Positions 12,792 through 22,869 of a DNA stretch of 64,000 nt are shown in pieces. The translations under genes and the position numbers were made by a program. The notes under the pieces are model-generated. The model was given only the letters and a program-made list of their open reading frames with translations, made no database searches and had not been told where the DNA came from. This stretch comes from Labia minor. Taxonomy: Eukaryota; Arthropoda; Insecta; Dermaptera; Spongiphoridae. Location: the NCBI GenBank assembly GCA_963082975.1, contig OY720350.1:14726910-14790909 (forward strand). The letters run 5' to 3'. The stretch's first letter is position 1; every line of letters starts with the position of its first letter.

Positions 12792-15700
12792 GTAAGATTA
12801 AATATATATAATATATATTCATCTTTCTACATATATATATTTATATTAATTAGTTTGTAAACTTGACCTCTTTGAATCAACAGACATGTTAGTTAGTTTT
12901 TTTTATGGAAATTTACTTTTTTCTTCTCAAATTACGAGGTAGTCTATTAATGGATGTCAAACAAAAACTAAAAGACCCAAAAGGTTCAAATTTCGACAGG
13001 AGTCAGCTGATGGTTGCCTGCTGACAGGATCAATGCCATTTTATATATATATATATTTAAAAAAAAAAGTCATGGACTTGTTGACTTCCCCTCATAATAT
13101 CAAAATGGGCAGGTCACGTGGCTAGAATAGTGGAAAGAATGACGAAAAATTATATTGATGGGGAGACCAATTGGGAAGTCCAAGGACGAAGTGGGTGGAC
13201 AATGTAGGAAAGGTCGTAAGAGAGATGGGGGAAGTTAGGAGTTGGATTGTGTGGCTTAGGGTAGGGACACTTGGAGAACTTTCGAGTTCCGTAGAGCCAC
13301 ATAGATAGATATAGATTAATTAGTAAACTATTCTTTTTATCATTTACAAAGAAAAAATACCATTCAAATACAATAATTCTTATAAAAATATATAAATAAA
13401 TTTAAAAATTCCTACATCCATTCTTATCTAATACACATTTCCATTTATTCTCTTTCAGGCTGTTTAAATTGTCATTTTAATGTTTTTCGATTTTAAGTTC
13501 TTAGAAAAATATAATTTTGTTAAGCACAAAAGATCATTTATTTCTTTAATGTATATATATTTGATATTTTCAGATTGCATCATCTCATTACTTAATCTCC
13601 TGTTTGGATAAAATGATTGATCACTTTTTATATGATCTTCCGATTTTAATTATAAAATGGAATAATTCAGAAACACTACTAAACAATGATATTCTACAAT
13701 ATTTAGGAAAAAAAGAAAATCTCGTTCAAATTAATATATTTGGTGATAAGATTCATTCATGGAACAAAAAAACCTTTGTGTACGTTCACTATCAACAAAA
13801 TTATTAATTTAAATCATAGGTTCCCAAAGTGGTCTATTTGGACCCCTTTGGGTATATTTTAACCTCCAGGGGCAGCGAATACCAAATTTAGGGGATAATG
13901 AATGAAAATGAAATGAAAATGGGGGTCAACGGAGGTCTAGGGGGTCCACGATGGACTTTTTGAATATGTCTCTAAAAAAAAAATAAGGTAAATCGTTTAT
14001 AAAAAATCAAAATCAATTTAGGGGGTCTACCCAAAACCGAAAAACATGCCAAGGGGTCCACAACAAAAAAAAAGTTTGGGAACCTATGATTTAAATGAAC
14101 AATTTCTTAAATTTTCTAAAAACAATTTTTATAATGTGAAAATCATTTTAAATGTTTATTTGTTTCTTTTAATATAATTTTGAACTAATACAAGCAAGTA
14201 CCTATATTTTTAAATTTGATAAAAACATAATCTTTATTAAAACTTTTGTGGTTTTTATCATTATTAAAGAGATTTTTATTAAAACACCCCATATTTGTTT
14301 AATTTATTTCAGACACACTTTGGATTTACAAATCGAAAACAAACTAACATTCAGAAATCAAAATTTGAAAAAGTTTTAAACAAAAAAAGTAAAACATTAT
14401 TTCTAGTTTTGATAATAATAAGTTAGTTGTTAATCTCTCTATCAAATATAAATCTTAATCCTAAAACTATCTCAGTGTTGGCAAAAGGACCAAAGTTCGT
14501 CACAGAGCCAAGTAAAATTCCAAAAATTGATATAGTTAGCACAAATAAATCCTCTCTTTGTAATTTACCACAAAAGATCGCAGATGAATTAGATTTGATA
14601 CCAAAAATATATTAAAAACTGAAAAACCCCCAAAACTAAATTTAACTATATCTGAGATCCATGCTCTAAAAGAAATTAGAAACGATGATTCTATCAAAAA
14701 TATCACTACAAAGGCAACGTCACTATAGTAATGAGCACAGTGGATTATAAATAAAAAATAAATTAATAACAATATCTTTAATAAACATAATCTTTTCAAT
14801 TACTTTTATTTTTTTTTCTAGTTTGTATAATTTAATAATAATATCGAATTGGAATGATGTGATTGCATTAAAAAAATTAGCATCTGAAAGATTCCTCTAC
14901 TGGTCCGGATACTGTCGATATATCATTCTTCTTAATAATTTGAACATGAATGATACATCTCGCTTAGAATTGATGCAATATCTATGGAATTCGGACATGA
15001 TTAATATTGTTCTAGTTTCAACAAAAAATAATGGAACTGAGCCAAAACTTGAAATATTTTATCCTTATAAGAAACAATTTTGTGGCGAATTCAATTCTCT
15101 CAAGGTACTTAGAAATATAATAAATAAATTAATAATAAACATTAAAATTAATTCAAAAATTGGATTTTTATTTTTGAATTGTCATTTTTGAGAATTATTT
15201 ACAAAATGGGAATCTTCAGGAATTTGGATGAAACTTTACCTGTGGCTTCCTTGTTTAATTTCAAAGAAACTTTTCTTATAAAATTTTTCCCGGACTCTTC
15301 TAGTTGACGAAATAAAAATTATTAAAATTTCAATACAATTAGCCCATTGATATTCAGTTTGACAGCCATATTATTAATGATTTATGCATTTGGTTTTAAG
15401 AATTATTCACTTATTTACTATATGAAATATATCAAAATTATTTAATTAATTGTTTTTTGAAGTGAAACTTCTTTAGCGGCGTCCTGACATTTGGTTGAGA
15501 ATGGAGAGTGAATTGAAAAATTGAAATTTCGTAACGCAAGAGAGAAAAAAGATATAGATATAACGAGTGGGAATGAGATAGCCTCTATCTGCGTCTCCCT
15601 TTTGTGCGGTCTTTCGTTCTTGAGAAAGAGGCTATCTGCGTCTCCCTTTTGTGCCGTCTTTCGTTCTTGAGAAAGAGGCTATCTGCGTCTCCCTTTTGTG

Positions 15701-18700
15701 CGATCTTTCGTTCTAATACCCACTCGCTAGGTCCAAAGTCCATGGCGCGCATGCGCGCGAGTACGTTGACGCGGAATAATATTTCTCAGCCTCTACTGGG
15801 TCAAAGAATTAAAAATTAGTATGACTTATGATCAAAAGAGGGCGAGATCTCCACCTTGTCCAGTAGATATCGCAATTAAATACAATTTGAATTTAAATAT
15901 ATATTAATTTCAAAATTTGCCTAAACATTTATAAAAATAAATATACATATGAAATTTGTTATTTTTTTTTAATATTAAAAAATATTTAATTTGAGATTAA
16001 TTATATGTAAAAAGATCAACTATCAAATAGATTCAAACTTTTATTTTCTTTGATTAGATTATAATTAAATATTATTTATATTATTTAAAAATTATTATTT
16101 TTCTATTTATTAAGGATGTCTATTAAAAAATTGTAATTAACCTTATCATATGTCAAATATTATAGCTAAGTTTTTTTGAATTTTTTAAAATTTTTTATAT
16201 AATTAATCTCAAATTAAATATATTTTAATATTAAAAAATAACAAATTTCATATGTATATTTATTTATTTTTAATATTAAACGTATTTCATATGTATATTT
16301 ATTTTTATAAATGTTTAGGCAAATTTTGAAATTAATATATATTTAAATTCAAATTGTATTTAATTGCGATATCTACTTGAGCAAAGCAAACACAATGGTG
16401 AAGGCCCCGCCATCTCTTGAGTTGTCTTGACCTAAAGCCAAGCGTGGTCGTTGGTTACGCCCTCTTAGGGACAATCATTTCTATCTCGGAGCCACGGATG
16501 TAAACCTTTACCTACGCATCAGTACGTGAGAGAGGCATATTACTTTTGAGCTATCGATAAATATTTCTACCTATCGCTGCTATACAAGTAAGTCATATAT
16601 AAAAATTGATATTTATATATATATATATATATATCGTGAAATAATTAAAATTCTCAAGTCAAATATACAGCGTGCACGCATACCGACGCATGTAATTGTG
16701 TGTGTGAACATGGTCGGCGATTCACACGCCAACACATACAGTTATGATGACCATTCACGTTATTTATCCGAATCTCAACATTACTTTAACATTACTAAAT
16801 CAATTTAAAATTATTATTGCATTTAAAACTGCTTTTCTCTACTCCACAGATTTCACTATGCCGAAAAAAAATAACGACCAAAATTTAGACGATATTATTT
16901 ATTTCATACACCGTTCACTACTGGTTTATAGCCACACAGGTGCTAATGCACTTGAACGAGGCGAAGATAAAATCCCTCTAATTCTCGGGGGAGATTTTAA
17001 TGTAAATTTTGGATCTGATGATTCGTTGCCGTTGATCAACTTTCTTCGAGAAACATTTGGTCTGCTTCTAAATAACGATCCCAAGGAATCAACAACAAAA
17101 TCTGGAACTACAATAGATGCTGTTTTTACACGTTATATAGAAAATATAGAATCACGAACATATATATCTTATTTTAGTTATCACAAGCCATTAATATCAG
17201 TATTACCAATTGAAGCACCAACCGACAATAGTACAGGCAATGTAGATATGATGATAGAGTAGATAATAATAATAATAAAGCGAATATTTGTTACGAAAAT
17301 TTTATACTGTTATATGTCTTTCGAAATGATCCCTTTATTTTTCTCTATTTCTCTCTCATTCACACTCTCAACTAAAATTTCTCTTATTCTCTAGATTCTA
17401 AGAAGTTTCACTTCCGCCACGTGTACGATGCTGCACATTTTGCTTTTTTTAATTTTCATATATCCAAAGTAAACATTAAAAAAAAACCCAAAAAGTGAAG
17501 CCGTCTGCCAGCCAAATAATAAAACAAGATAGCTAAATTGAATGTCAATGGATTTATATTCAAATTTTAATCAATTTTATCTCGTCAACTAGATGAGACC
17601 GGGAAAAATTGAATTAAACAAGGAATCCACAGATAAATCCCTGGATATTCCCGTTATGTAAATAAATTCCCTCATTTTCTGGTTTATTTTTGGAAATTTC
17701 TTTCTTCTCTATCATTTAATATTAATTAAACTTCAATAATTTTAATTGTAGTAAAAATGAATGTAAAAAATAATATTCTATAGTTTTTTTTACCATTTAG
17801 ATATTTTGTAAATATATTATTAAAATCTAGAAAATTATGTATTTTGCAATTTATCTGTAAATCTCATGAAATGTAACATTTCTTTTTTTTATAGGAAATA
17901 AAACAATGTGATGATAAACGTTTATTTAGTGATAAATTAAAAAATTTTTATAAATGTCAATTGCAAATTATTACTACACCAATTAATCCATATTCAATAT
18001 TGGAGTATCCAAAAATGGGGTATATATAATTTATCATTTGTATATATAAACGTATAAGAAGAATATCAAAATATAGAAAACTAATTAAATAATAATAATT
18101 ATTATTATGTATCAAATAGGGAGCCAGATGATCTAGAATGGATTGATGGAGTCGAACCACAAGTATTATCACTTGTCTCCAAAGCATTAGACTTTACACC
18201 ACGAATTTATGTCGCTCCTGATCGTCTTTATTGGGGTTATCGTTTAAAAAATGGCACTTGGGTTGGCATGATGGGCCAATTGCACAGGCGAATAGCTCAT
18301 ATCGCATTCGGATCCATTTTTCCCAACATCGTTATAGTATTCTAAAATTAAGTAAGTATTCTTTATATGTCGGTTTTCTAAAGAAATGCATTATTTTTTA
18401 GTTAACCATCGTGGAAATATCCGTGCCATATTCAACGGATTATCTCTCTTGGGCAGTACCAGTTGCCAAACCAATTCCACTTTGGATGAATTTCATTTTA
18501 CCATTTACTTTATCAGTATGGATTTTGATTATTTTGATACTTACACTTGTAATTGGATATTTCGGTAAATTAAATTAAATTAATTAATAAAAGACATTTA
18601 ATTACTTTAACTGCAAAATTATTATGAACTTAGTAAATTACATTTGTATATAGGATATCGAGATATTCCATATATAACGTCTTTTAATATTTTGGGATCA

Positions 18701-20363
18701 TTTCTTGGTGGTGGTTTTACTCGTTTTCCAAATTCCTGGATATATCGACTATTCTTAGGATTATGGTTACTTTATAGGTAAAAAAGAAGAATTCATTAAC
18801 AAGAAATGCAATCTTTTATCTTAAACATTCATTGTTCTTCATTTTTAGTTTAATTGTGGCGAATGCATATTTGGGTGCCCTGGCTAGTCTCCTTACAGTA
18901 CCAAAATATGAGCCTGATATTGATTCCATGATACATTTATTAAAGTCAAAATTACCTTTTGGTGGTGGACCAAATTTTCCACAATTGTTTAATGACCCAA
19001 ATGATCCACTTATGAGAGGAATATCAAAAAAATTTGAAGTAAGTTACATTTTTATATAAAAAAATTAGAAAAATTAACTAAATTTATTATAAATATGTAT
19101 AGTACAATACAATTTGATTTTGTTTTTAAAAATATTTTTAAGCATTATAGATCGTCTTAAAAATGTTTCTTATTTAAATTTGTGGTTTGTGATGTGGATA
19201 ATAATTTATAATAGGGAAATACATAATTTAAAGTTTATATACAAATTCAGCATATAACTTAATTAACTCTTATATACATTCTAGTTTATATTTATAAAAT
19301 TATTTCTTTTTTTTTCTGTTTAATTAAAGGTAATACCTCATCCGAAAAAGCCTCCACGTCTATTAAAAATTTTAAAACACGAAATAAATTCTGCATTACT
19401 CCATACACGAGGATTTTTGAATTATTTTAATGACCATTACAAGGTATATATATATACGAGGGTCATTCAACAAAGTACTTAGCCTCACCGCCCGATGGCG
19501 CTGCTATCACAAAAGAGTTTTACCATCATGTAGTACATTCTTTTACTAGCCTCCTGTCAAAGTTTCAGTCAATTCCCTTCATTAGTTTTGTTTTGACATC
19601 CTTTATCGACAATATCGTTCGGTGATTAGATTCTTATTTTCGGAAGGGAAAACGCTTCCAAAGGCTGTCAAAACAAAACTAGTGAAGGGAATTGACTGAA
19701 ACTTTGATAGTAGGCTAGTAAAAGAATGTACTACATGATGATAAAACTTTTGTGATAGCAGCGCCATTGGGCGGTGAGGCTAAGTACTTGTTAAATGACC
19801 CTCGTATAAGTATATATAAATAATATATATAAATTTGTGGAATTAAAAATTTAAAAAAAAAACAAGAAAATTAATTTTTATAATCGATCAATGGAATAAT
19901 TGGAATTAATTGTGATTTGTAGTATAATTTGTTGACTGAATCTTAATTTTAATTTAAATTAATTGGTCAAAATTAGCACATAATAATCAAATTAATATAT
20001 ACCTATAAGGATATAGTATATCATATATATGTTTGTTTGCAGACAAATGGTTCATTTCATATAATGAAGCAAAATGTACTCGCCTTTCCAATTTGTTTTT
20101 TTCTGCCACAAGGTTCGGTACTTTTACCACCTGTCAATCGAATTATACCTCGAATTGTACAATCAGGCTTGGTTAATTTTTGGGTATCTAATTATTCTGG
20201 AATTGAACGTCAACAATTACTAATGAAAAGTCAAAACAAAAAACGTCCAATTATTCTACAAATTTTTCATTTGCAAGGAATATTTGTGATATGGTTATTA
20301 GGATTATCTTTAAGTACAATTATATTTTTAATAGAAATCATATCGAAGAGAATTAAGAATTAA
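12708..20363 (+). CDS. Insect ionotropic receptor (IR) gene, ten exons, possibly disrupted in exon 5
   Basis: Exons read by hand: 12708-12791, 13574-13779, 14822-15104, 17895-18019, 18120-18351, 18402-18564, 18654-18777, 18849-19038, 19330-19443, 20043-20363. All introns are GT-AG and the phases fit, giving 613 codons plus a stop. Residues 1-18 look like a signal peptide (MKFQWMILGLSIPIIINC). About 230-310 resemble the first ligand-binding lobe (GTWVGMMGQLHRR, IAHIAFGSIFP). A first membrane segment lies at about 335-363, a pore loop at about 366-395, and a second segment at about 398-424 (SLIVANAYLGALASLL, the diverged counterpart of the glutamate-receptor SYTANLAAF region). The second lobe follows, then a last membrane helix at about 587-607 and a short cytoplasmic tail. 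IR family members form ligand-gated cation channels in chemosensory neurons; the ligand cannot be predicted. Exon 5 has two in-frame TAA codons, so this may be a pseudogene, an assembly error or a gene spliced at a weak earlier donor. Confidence 0.85.
12897..13094 (-). mobile_element. Mariner end fragment joined to a non-LTR tail
   Basis: Matches 29625-29803 closely (both have GACAGGAGTCAGCTGA and GATGTCAAACAAAAACTAAA) and ends in the same terminal repeat. It is followed directly by the non-LTR tail, exactly as at 29804. Lies in IR intron 1. Confidence 0.75.
13095..13320 (+). mobile_element. Non-LTR retrotransposon 3' tail
   Basis: Degenerate reading of the family C-terminus (GRSRG-ARIVE, GRPIGKSKD, RWVDNVGK), ending GTAGAGCCACATAGATAGAT. 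A deletion removes about 20 bp before ACTTTCGAG. Lies in IR intron 1. Confidence 0.75.
13574..13779 (+). CDS. IR exon 2: N-terminal extracellular region
   Basis: Acceptor TTTTCAG at 13567-13573. Reads IASSHYLISCLDKMIDHFLY onward and ends at donor GTACGT (13780) in phase 2. An alternative donor two bases upstream would break the join to exon 3. Confidence 0.75.
13815..14088 (+). mobile_element. hAT-type MITE in IR intron 2
   Basis: Terminal inverted repeats CATAGGTTCCCAAAG and CTTTGGGAACCTATG. The exact 8-bp target duplication ATTTAAAT lies at 13807-13814 and 14089-14096. Size 274 bp, no transposase. The 8-bp duplication and CA..TG ends are diagnostic of hAT. Confidence 0.9.
14822..15104 (+). 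CDS. IR exon 3: N-terminal extracellular region
   Basis: Follows a strong pyrimidine tract and TAG at 14819-14821. Joined to exon 2 it reads TFVLYNLIIISNWND; the other two phases hit a stop within five codons. Ends at donor GTACTT in phase 0. Confidence 0.78.
15586..15714 (+). repeat. 47-bp tandem repeat, 2.7 copies
   Basis: Units start at 15586, 15633 and 15680 (TATCTGCGTCTCCCTTTTGT, then CTTTCGTTCTTGAGAAAGA). Units are nearly identical. A GC-rich CGCGCATGCGCGCG palindrome follows at about 15744. Confidence 0.9.
15862..16377. repeat. 516-bp palindrome
   Basis: AGTAGATATCGCAATTAAAT at 15862 is matched in reverse by the end at 16377, and pairing continues for about 150 bp on each side. The right arm carries an internal duplication of CATATGTATATTTATTT. 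It could be a foldback MITE by itself or the inner part of the larger element. Confidence 0.8.
16744..17262 (+). CDS. Endonuclease/exonuclease/phosphatase-like ORF fragment from a transposon
   Basis: 172 codons. The first 40 look non-coding. From about 48 it reads DDIIYFIHRSLL, then IPLILGGDFNVNFGSDDSLP (the GDFN metal-binding motif), GTTIDAVFTRY and YFSYHKPLISVL. This order matches the C-terminal half of endonuclease/exonuclease/phosphatase domains, in the version common in arthropod proteins that also carry PIF1/Helitron helicases. The N-terminal catalytic half is missing, so it cannot be an active enzyme alone. The frame is intact over the conserved part, suggesting fairly recent insertion. 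It lies in IR intron 3 and is not spliced to IR exons. Confidence 0.6.
   Translation: MMTIHVIYPNLNITLTLLNQFKIIIAFKTAFLYSTDFTMPKKNNDQNLDDIIYFIHRSLLVYSHTGANALERGEDKIPLILGGDFNVNFGSDDSLPLINFLRETFGLLLNNDPKESTTKSGTTIDAVFTRYIENIESRTYISYFSYHKPLISVLPIEAPTDNSTGNVDMMIE
17895..18019 (+). CDS. IR exon 4: start of ligand-binding region
   Basis: Acceptor TTTATAG at 17888-17894; reads EIKQCDDKRLFSDKLKNFYK and ends with ILEYPKM before donor GTATAT (18020), in phase 2. It follows a 2.8-kb intron filled with transposon sequence. Confidence 0.78.
18120..18351 (+). CDS. IR exon 5: first ligand-binding lobe, with in-frame stops
   Basis: The acceptor is AAATAG and the consensus donor GTAAGT follows at 18352. Open through GTWVGMMGQLHRR and AFGSIFPN, then IVIVF and TAA at 18343, with a second TAA at 18349. 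From 18327 the neighbouring frame reads HRYSILKL, which fits the IR lobe well. The exon's full length keeps phase 0 with exon 6, so the shifted stretch needs two compensating indels. A weak donor GTTATA at 18331 would skip the stops and stay in frame, at a cost of seven codons. Confidence 0.7.
18402..18564 (+). CDS. IR exon 6: end of lobe 1 and first membrane helix
   Basis: Acceptor TTTTTTAG. Reads VEISVPYSTDYLSWAVP, the region leading into the channel, then IPLWMNFILPF and a long hydrophobic helix. Donor GTAAAT at 18565, phase 1. Confidence 0.82.
18654..18777 (+). CDS. IR exon 7: pore region
   Basis: Acceptor TATATAG. Reads GYRDIPYITSFNILGSFLGG through FPNSWIYRLFLGLWLLY, matching the pore loop and start of the next helix in IRs. 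Ends at donor GTAAAA in phase 2. Confidence 0.82.
18849..19038 (+). CDS. IR exon 8: second membrane helix and start of lobe 2
   Basis: Acceptor TTTTTAG. Joined to exon 7 it reads SLIVANAYLGALASLLTVPK, the most family-typical stretch of the gene, then the start of the second ligand-binding lobe. Donor GTAAGT at 19039, phase 0. Confidence 0.85.
19330..19443 (+). CDS. IR exon 9: ligand-binding lobe 2
   Basis: Acceptor TTAAAG; 38 codons beginning VIPHPKKPPRLLKILKHEIN; donor GTATAT at 19444, phase 0. A mariner-type MITE lies 13 bases beyond the exon end. Confidence 0.78.
19457..19804 (+). mobile_element. Mariner-type foldback MITE in IR intron 9
   Basis: Flanked by TA. Terminal inverted repeats of about 150 bp start CGAGGGTCATTCAAC. 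The centre keeps a stretch reading SVIRFLFSEGKTLPKAVK, the N-terminal helix-turn-helix region of mariner transposases. It is therefore an internal-deletion product of a mariner whose remaining arms form a long hairpin. Confidence 0.85.
20043..20363 (+). CDS. IR exon 10: lobe 2 end, last membrane helix, stop
   Basis: Acceptor TTTGCAG. 106 codons to TAA at 20361. Contains a lobe-2 tail with RIVQSGLVNFW, typical of IRs, then the hydrophobic helix IFVIWLLGLSLSTIIFLIEI and a short basic tail. Confidence 0.85.
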   Translation, partial: TNGSFHIMKQNVLAFPICFFLPQGSVLLPPVNRIIPRIVQSGLVNFWVSNYSGIERQQLLMKSQNKKRPIILQIFHLQGIFVIWLLGLSLSTIIFLIEIISKRIKN

Positions 20364-20387
20364 AAAAAAAAATATTTAAATAATTTA

Positions 20388-20427
20388 AAAATAAAATAAT
20401 GAAATTGAAACGAATATAAATAATAAA
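20388..20427 (+). promoter_or_regulatory. Polyadenylation signals after the IR gene
   Basis: AATAAA occurs at about 20389 and at 20422-20427, within 65 bases of the IR stop codon. In DNA this AT-rich the hexamer is common by chance, so position is the main support. Confidence 0.45.
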
Positions 20428-21156
20428 TAAAAAAACATTCAAAAAATATTATTTTCTAGTGTATCCAAAATCTTCTCCATAAGGCACAAACTTTAGAAAG
20501 ACATACCATTAATAATCACTGATGATTTGATATCACCTGTCATATTCAATAGAAAATAAAAAGTTAAATGTACAAAATAGCATGTTTTTATGTTGAGTTT
20601 CTTTTTTTATATTAATAAACTCGGAAGCCTATAAAAATGATAATAATGTGTGGCAGATCACATAAATATGTATATGTATATATTCAATTTGAGTTATTAT
20701 AGTAGAATGATCTAAATAAACATTATGATGAATAATAATATTCAACTAAAAATAAAGTTTCGGCACCTAACGTTGATCGTTAAGTGGCTATAAATAAGAC
20801 AGTTATAAATTCTTAAAAGGGTTTCGAATGAATACTTGGCCTGATGATGAAGAGCAAGTTTCGATGACAGGTTTATGGTAGATGAGTTGTTGCTTAAACT
20901 TCCCCCTCCACATCACTATCACCCATCACACTACACTCCTCTACAAATCTTTCATATAATCTATAAGATCAAGTAATTTTTTAATTTAAATTAAATAAAT
21001 TGAAGCAAATAAATCCAGATTATTAGTGATCATTACCTTTTAAATTATTTAAATCTTCAGCCTATATACTTTATTATCTAAAATTTTACTGTTCTGATTT
21101 CAATTCTTAATATACATAGAATACACCACAGATTTATGAAATTGTAATTGATAATT

Positions 21157-21618
21157 GTCCAGATTAATTGTCATGTCATGGATTTGGATAAAACTTTACC
21201 AGTGAATTCCTTTTTTAATTTCAAAGAAACTTTTCTTATGCAATTTTTTGCGGGCCGCTTCTAGTTTACGAGATAAAGATTATTAAAGTTAGCCAGTTAT
21301 GAAAGTCGAAATGTGTAGCCATTAAGTAAAGTTTTCCTAATTCACTAATTATTCACTTGAATTTTCTAATTTTTCTAAATCCAAACCGATTGACAAAGAA
21401 AAAACTGAAAATAATTAATAAAGACCTCTACTGGCCAAATCAATAAAACACTATAAACATGATAGCTAAATTGAATTTATATGCAAATTTTAATAATTTT
21501 TATCTCCTAAACTAAAAGCGACCAGGAAAAATTGCTTAAGGAAAGCTTTTTTGGAATTAAAAAAGGAATCCACTGGTAAAGGTTTATCCAAATCTGTGAT
21601 ATGACAATTAATCTGGAC
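21157..21618. mobile_element. Foldback MITE downstream of the IR gene
   Basis: The left end GTCCAGATTAATTGTCAT is repeated inverted at 21601-21618. The arms include GGATTTGGATAAAACTTTAC and run over 150 bp, with a short unpaired middle. Same family as the outer arms at 15208-17652. Target duplication not clear. Confidence 0.75.
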
Positions 21619-22520
21619 TATTACGTGTAATTGGATTTAAATAAAATCTTAACAAAGATTTCAATACAATTAATCCATGTATAGATTGTTTTTTTTTTTT
21701 GAAGAATGATTTCGATATATATATGTATGTATATAACGATGCTATTATTATTTGGTCCAAGGACATTTACCTATACATATTTTCAAATGGTTCATTGATA
21801 GAAGGTCGTGAAAAATATACTTATAGTTTATTAAACAATTATTTAATACTGTATATGTTTATCATTAATCGAAAGTGCTTACTTGTGCATAATACACACA
21901 AATGGAATATCCAGGAGGGAGTTAATTATTTTTATGGAAATTTTTTTTAATTTTGTTTTATTATTATATTTTTATAAGCATTCTTTTCGCTTTGTTCTCT
22001 AGATATTATTTAATATCTTTGGAAAAATTTTACAATGATAAGATGTTCCTTTTATAAAGAGATAATGCTGGTATTTTATTACAAAGTAAATATTTTGAAA
22101 TTCTTACAAAAACAAAGCATTTTTCTTAAAAAATGACAATCTATACTTGCTAAGAATTTAATGAATTATTAAGAAAGTAAATATGTATAATAAATAAACA
22201 AAATGACGATAGATAAGATATAATAAAGAAGATGAAGAACCAGGAATCGCATAACCTAATCGAATGCCTTGAAGAGTCACATATCGAATGTCGTAATAGA
22301 TAGTATATGACAAAAGATAAGAATGCCTCTTCAGTATGGGACTTGACTAACTGATAAGACAGAAAATAAAGGGGCAATTTCAAGCCAAATCGTAATCGAA
22401 GGCTGACTGAAACGAAATTTAACACCCACACCATTCATTGTTCTTTTCTTCATCATAGAATGCACACAATTAAGTCGTTCAATCTTTTTAAGCAAACTCT
22501 TTTAGAATTATATATTATAT

Positions 22521-22855
22521 AGAGTGACCAAACGTCCCGGCGTCTCGAAAAAAGACTTCGGGACAGCCTATTGTCCCGTTTTTAAATATTTAGGACATTT
22601 CGTATTTTTTTCAAAATTTTTTAAATTTAGTTCTAAAAAAATAAAAGGTCAAACGTTTTCTGGGCTAAGCTCTTGAACATTTCGTACTTTTTTCAAAATT
22701 TGACTAAGCTCTTAAACATTTCGGACTTTTTTCAAAATTTGACTAAGCTCTTAAACATTTCATACTTTTTTTCAAAATTTTTTCAATTTGGTTCTTAAAA
22801 AAAAAAAAAAAAGGTAAAACGTTTGTCCCGGTTTGGTGTTTTCGAAATATGGTAA
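22521..22855 (+). mobile_element. hAT-like element with internal tandem repeat
   Basis: Ends AGAGTGACCA and TGGTAACCCT. Just inside both ends lie GTCCCGG blocks. The middle holds about three copies of a 40-45-bp unit (CTAAGCTCTTAAACATTTCG, then TACTTTTTTCAAAATTT). Flanks share only part of eight bases. Related to the element at 23968. Confidence 0.6.
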
Positions 22856-22869
22856 CCCTAATTATAAAT

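Larger units (their letters stand above)
15208..17652. mobile_element. Large foldback element in IR intron 3
   Basis: Outer arms of about 150 bp are imperfect inverted repeats: the left arm contains CTTCCTTGTTTAATTTC and GACTCTTCTAGTTGACGA, and the right arm their inverses. The arms match the ends of the smaller element at 21157. Between them lie a second inverted pair (GAAGTGAAACTTCTT near 15460 and its inverse near 17408), a 47-bp tandem repeat, a 516-bp palindrome and an endonuclease-like ORF. This suggests an insertion nested in a foldback element. Confidence 0.55.

Noticed and set aside
15604-15819. 71-codon frame over the tandem repeat
   Set aside because: Repeated peptide simply follows the 47-bp units (not a multiple of three, so the frame changes each unit).
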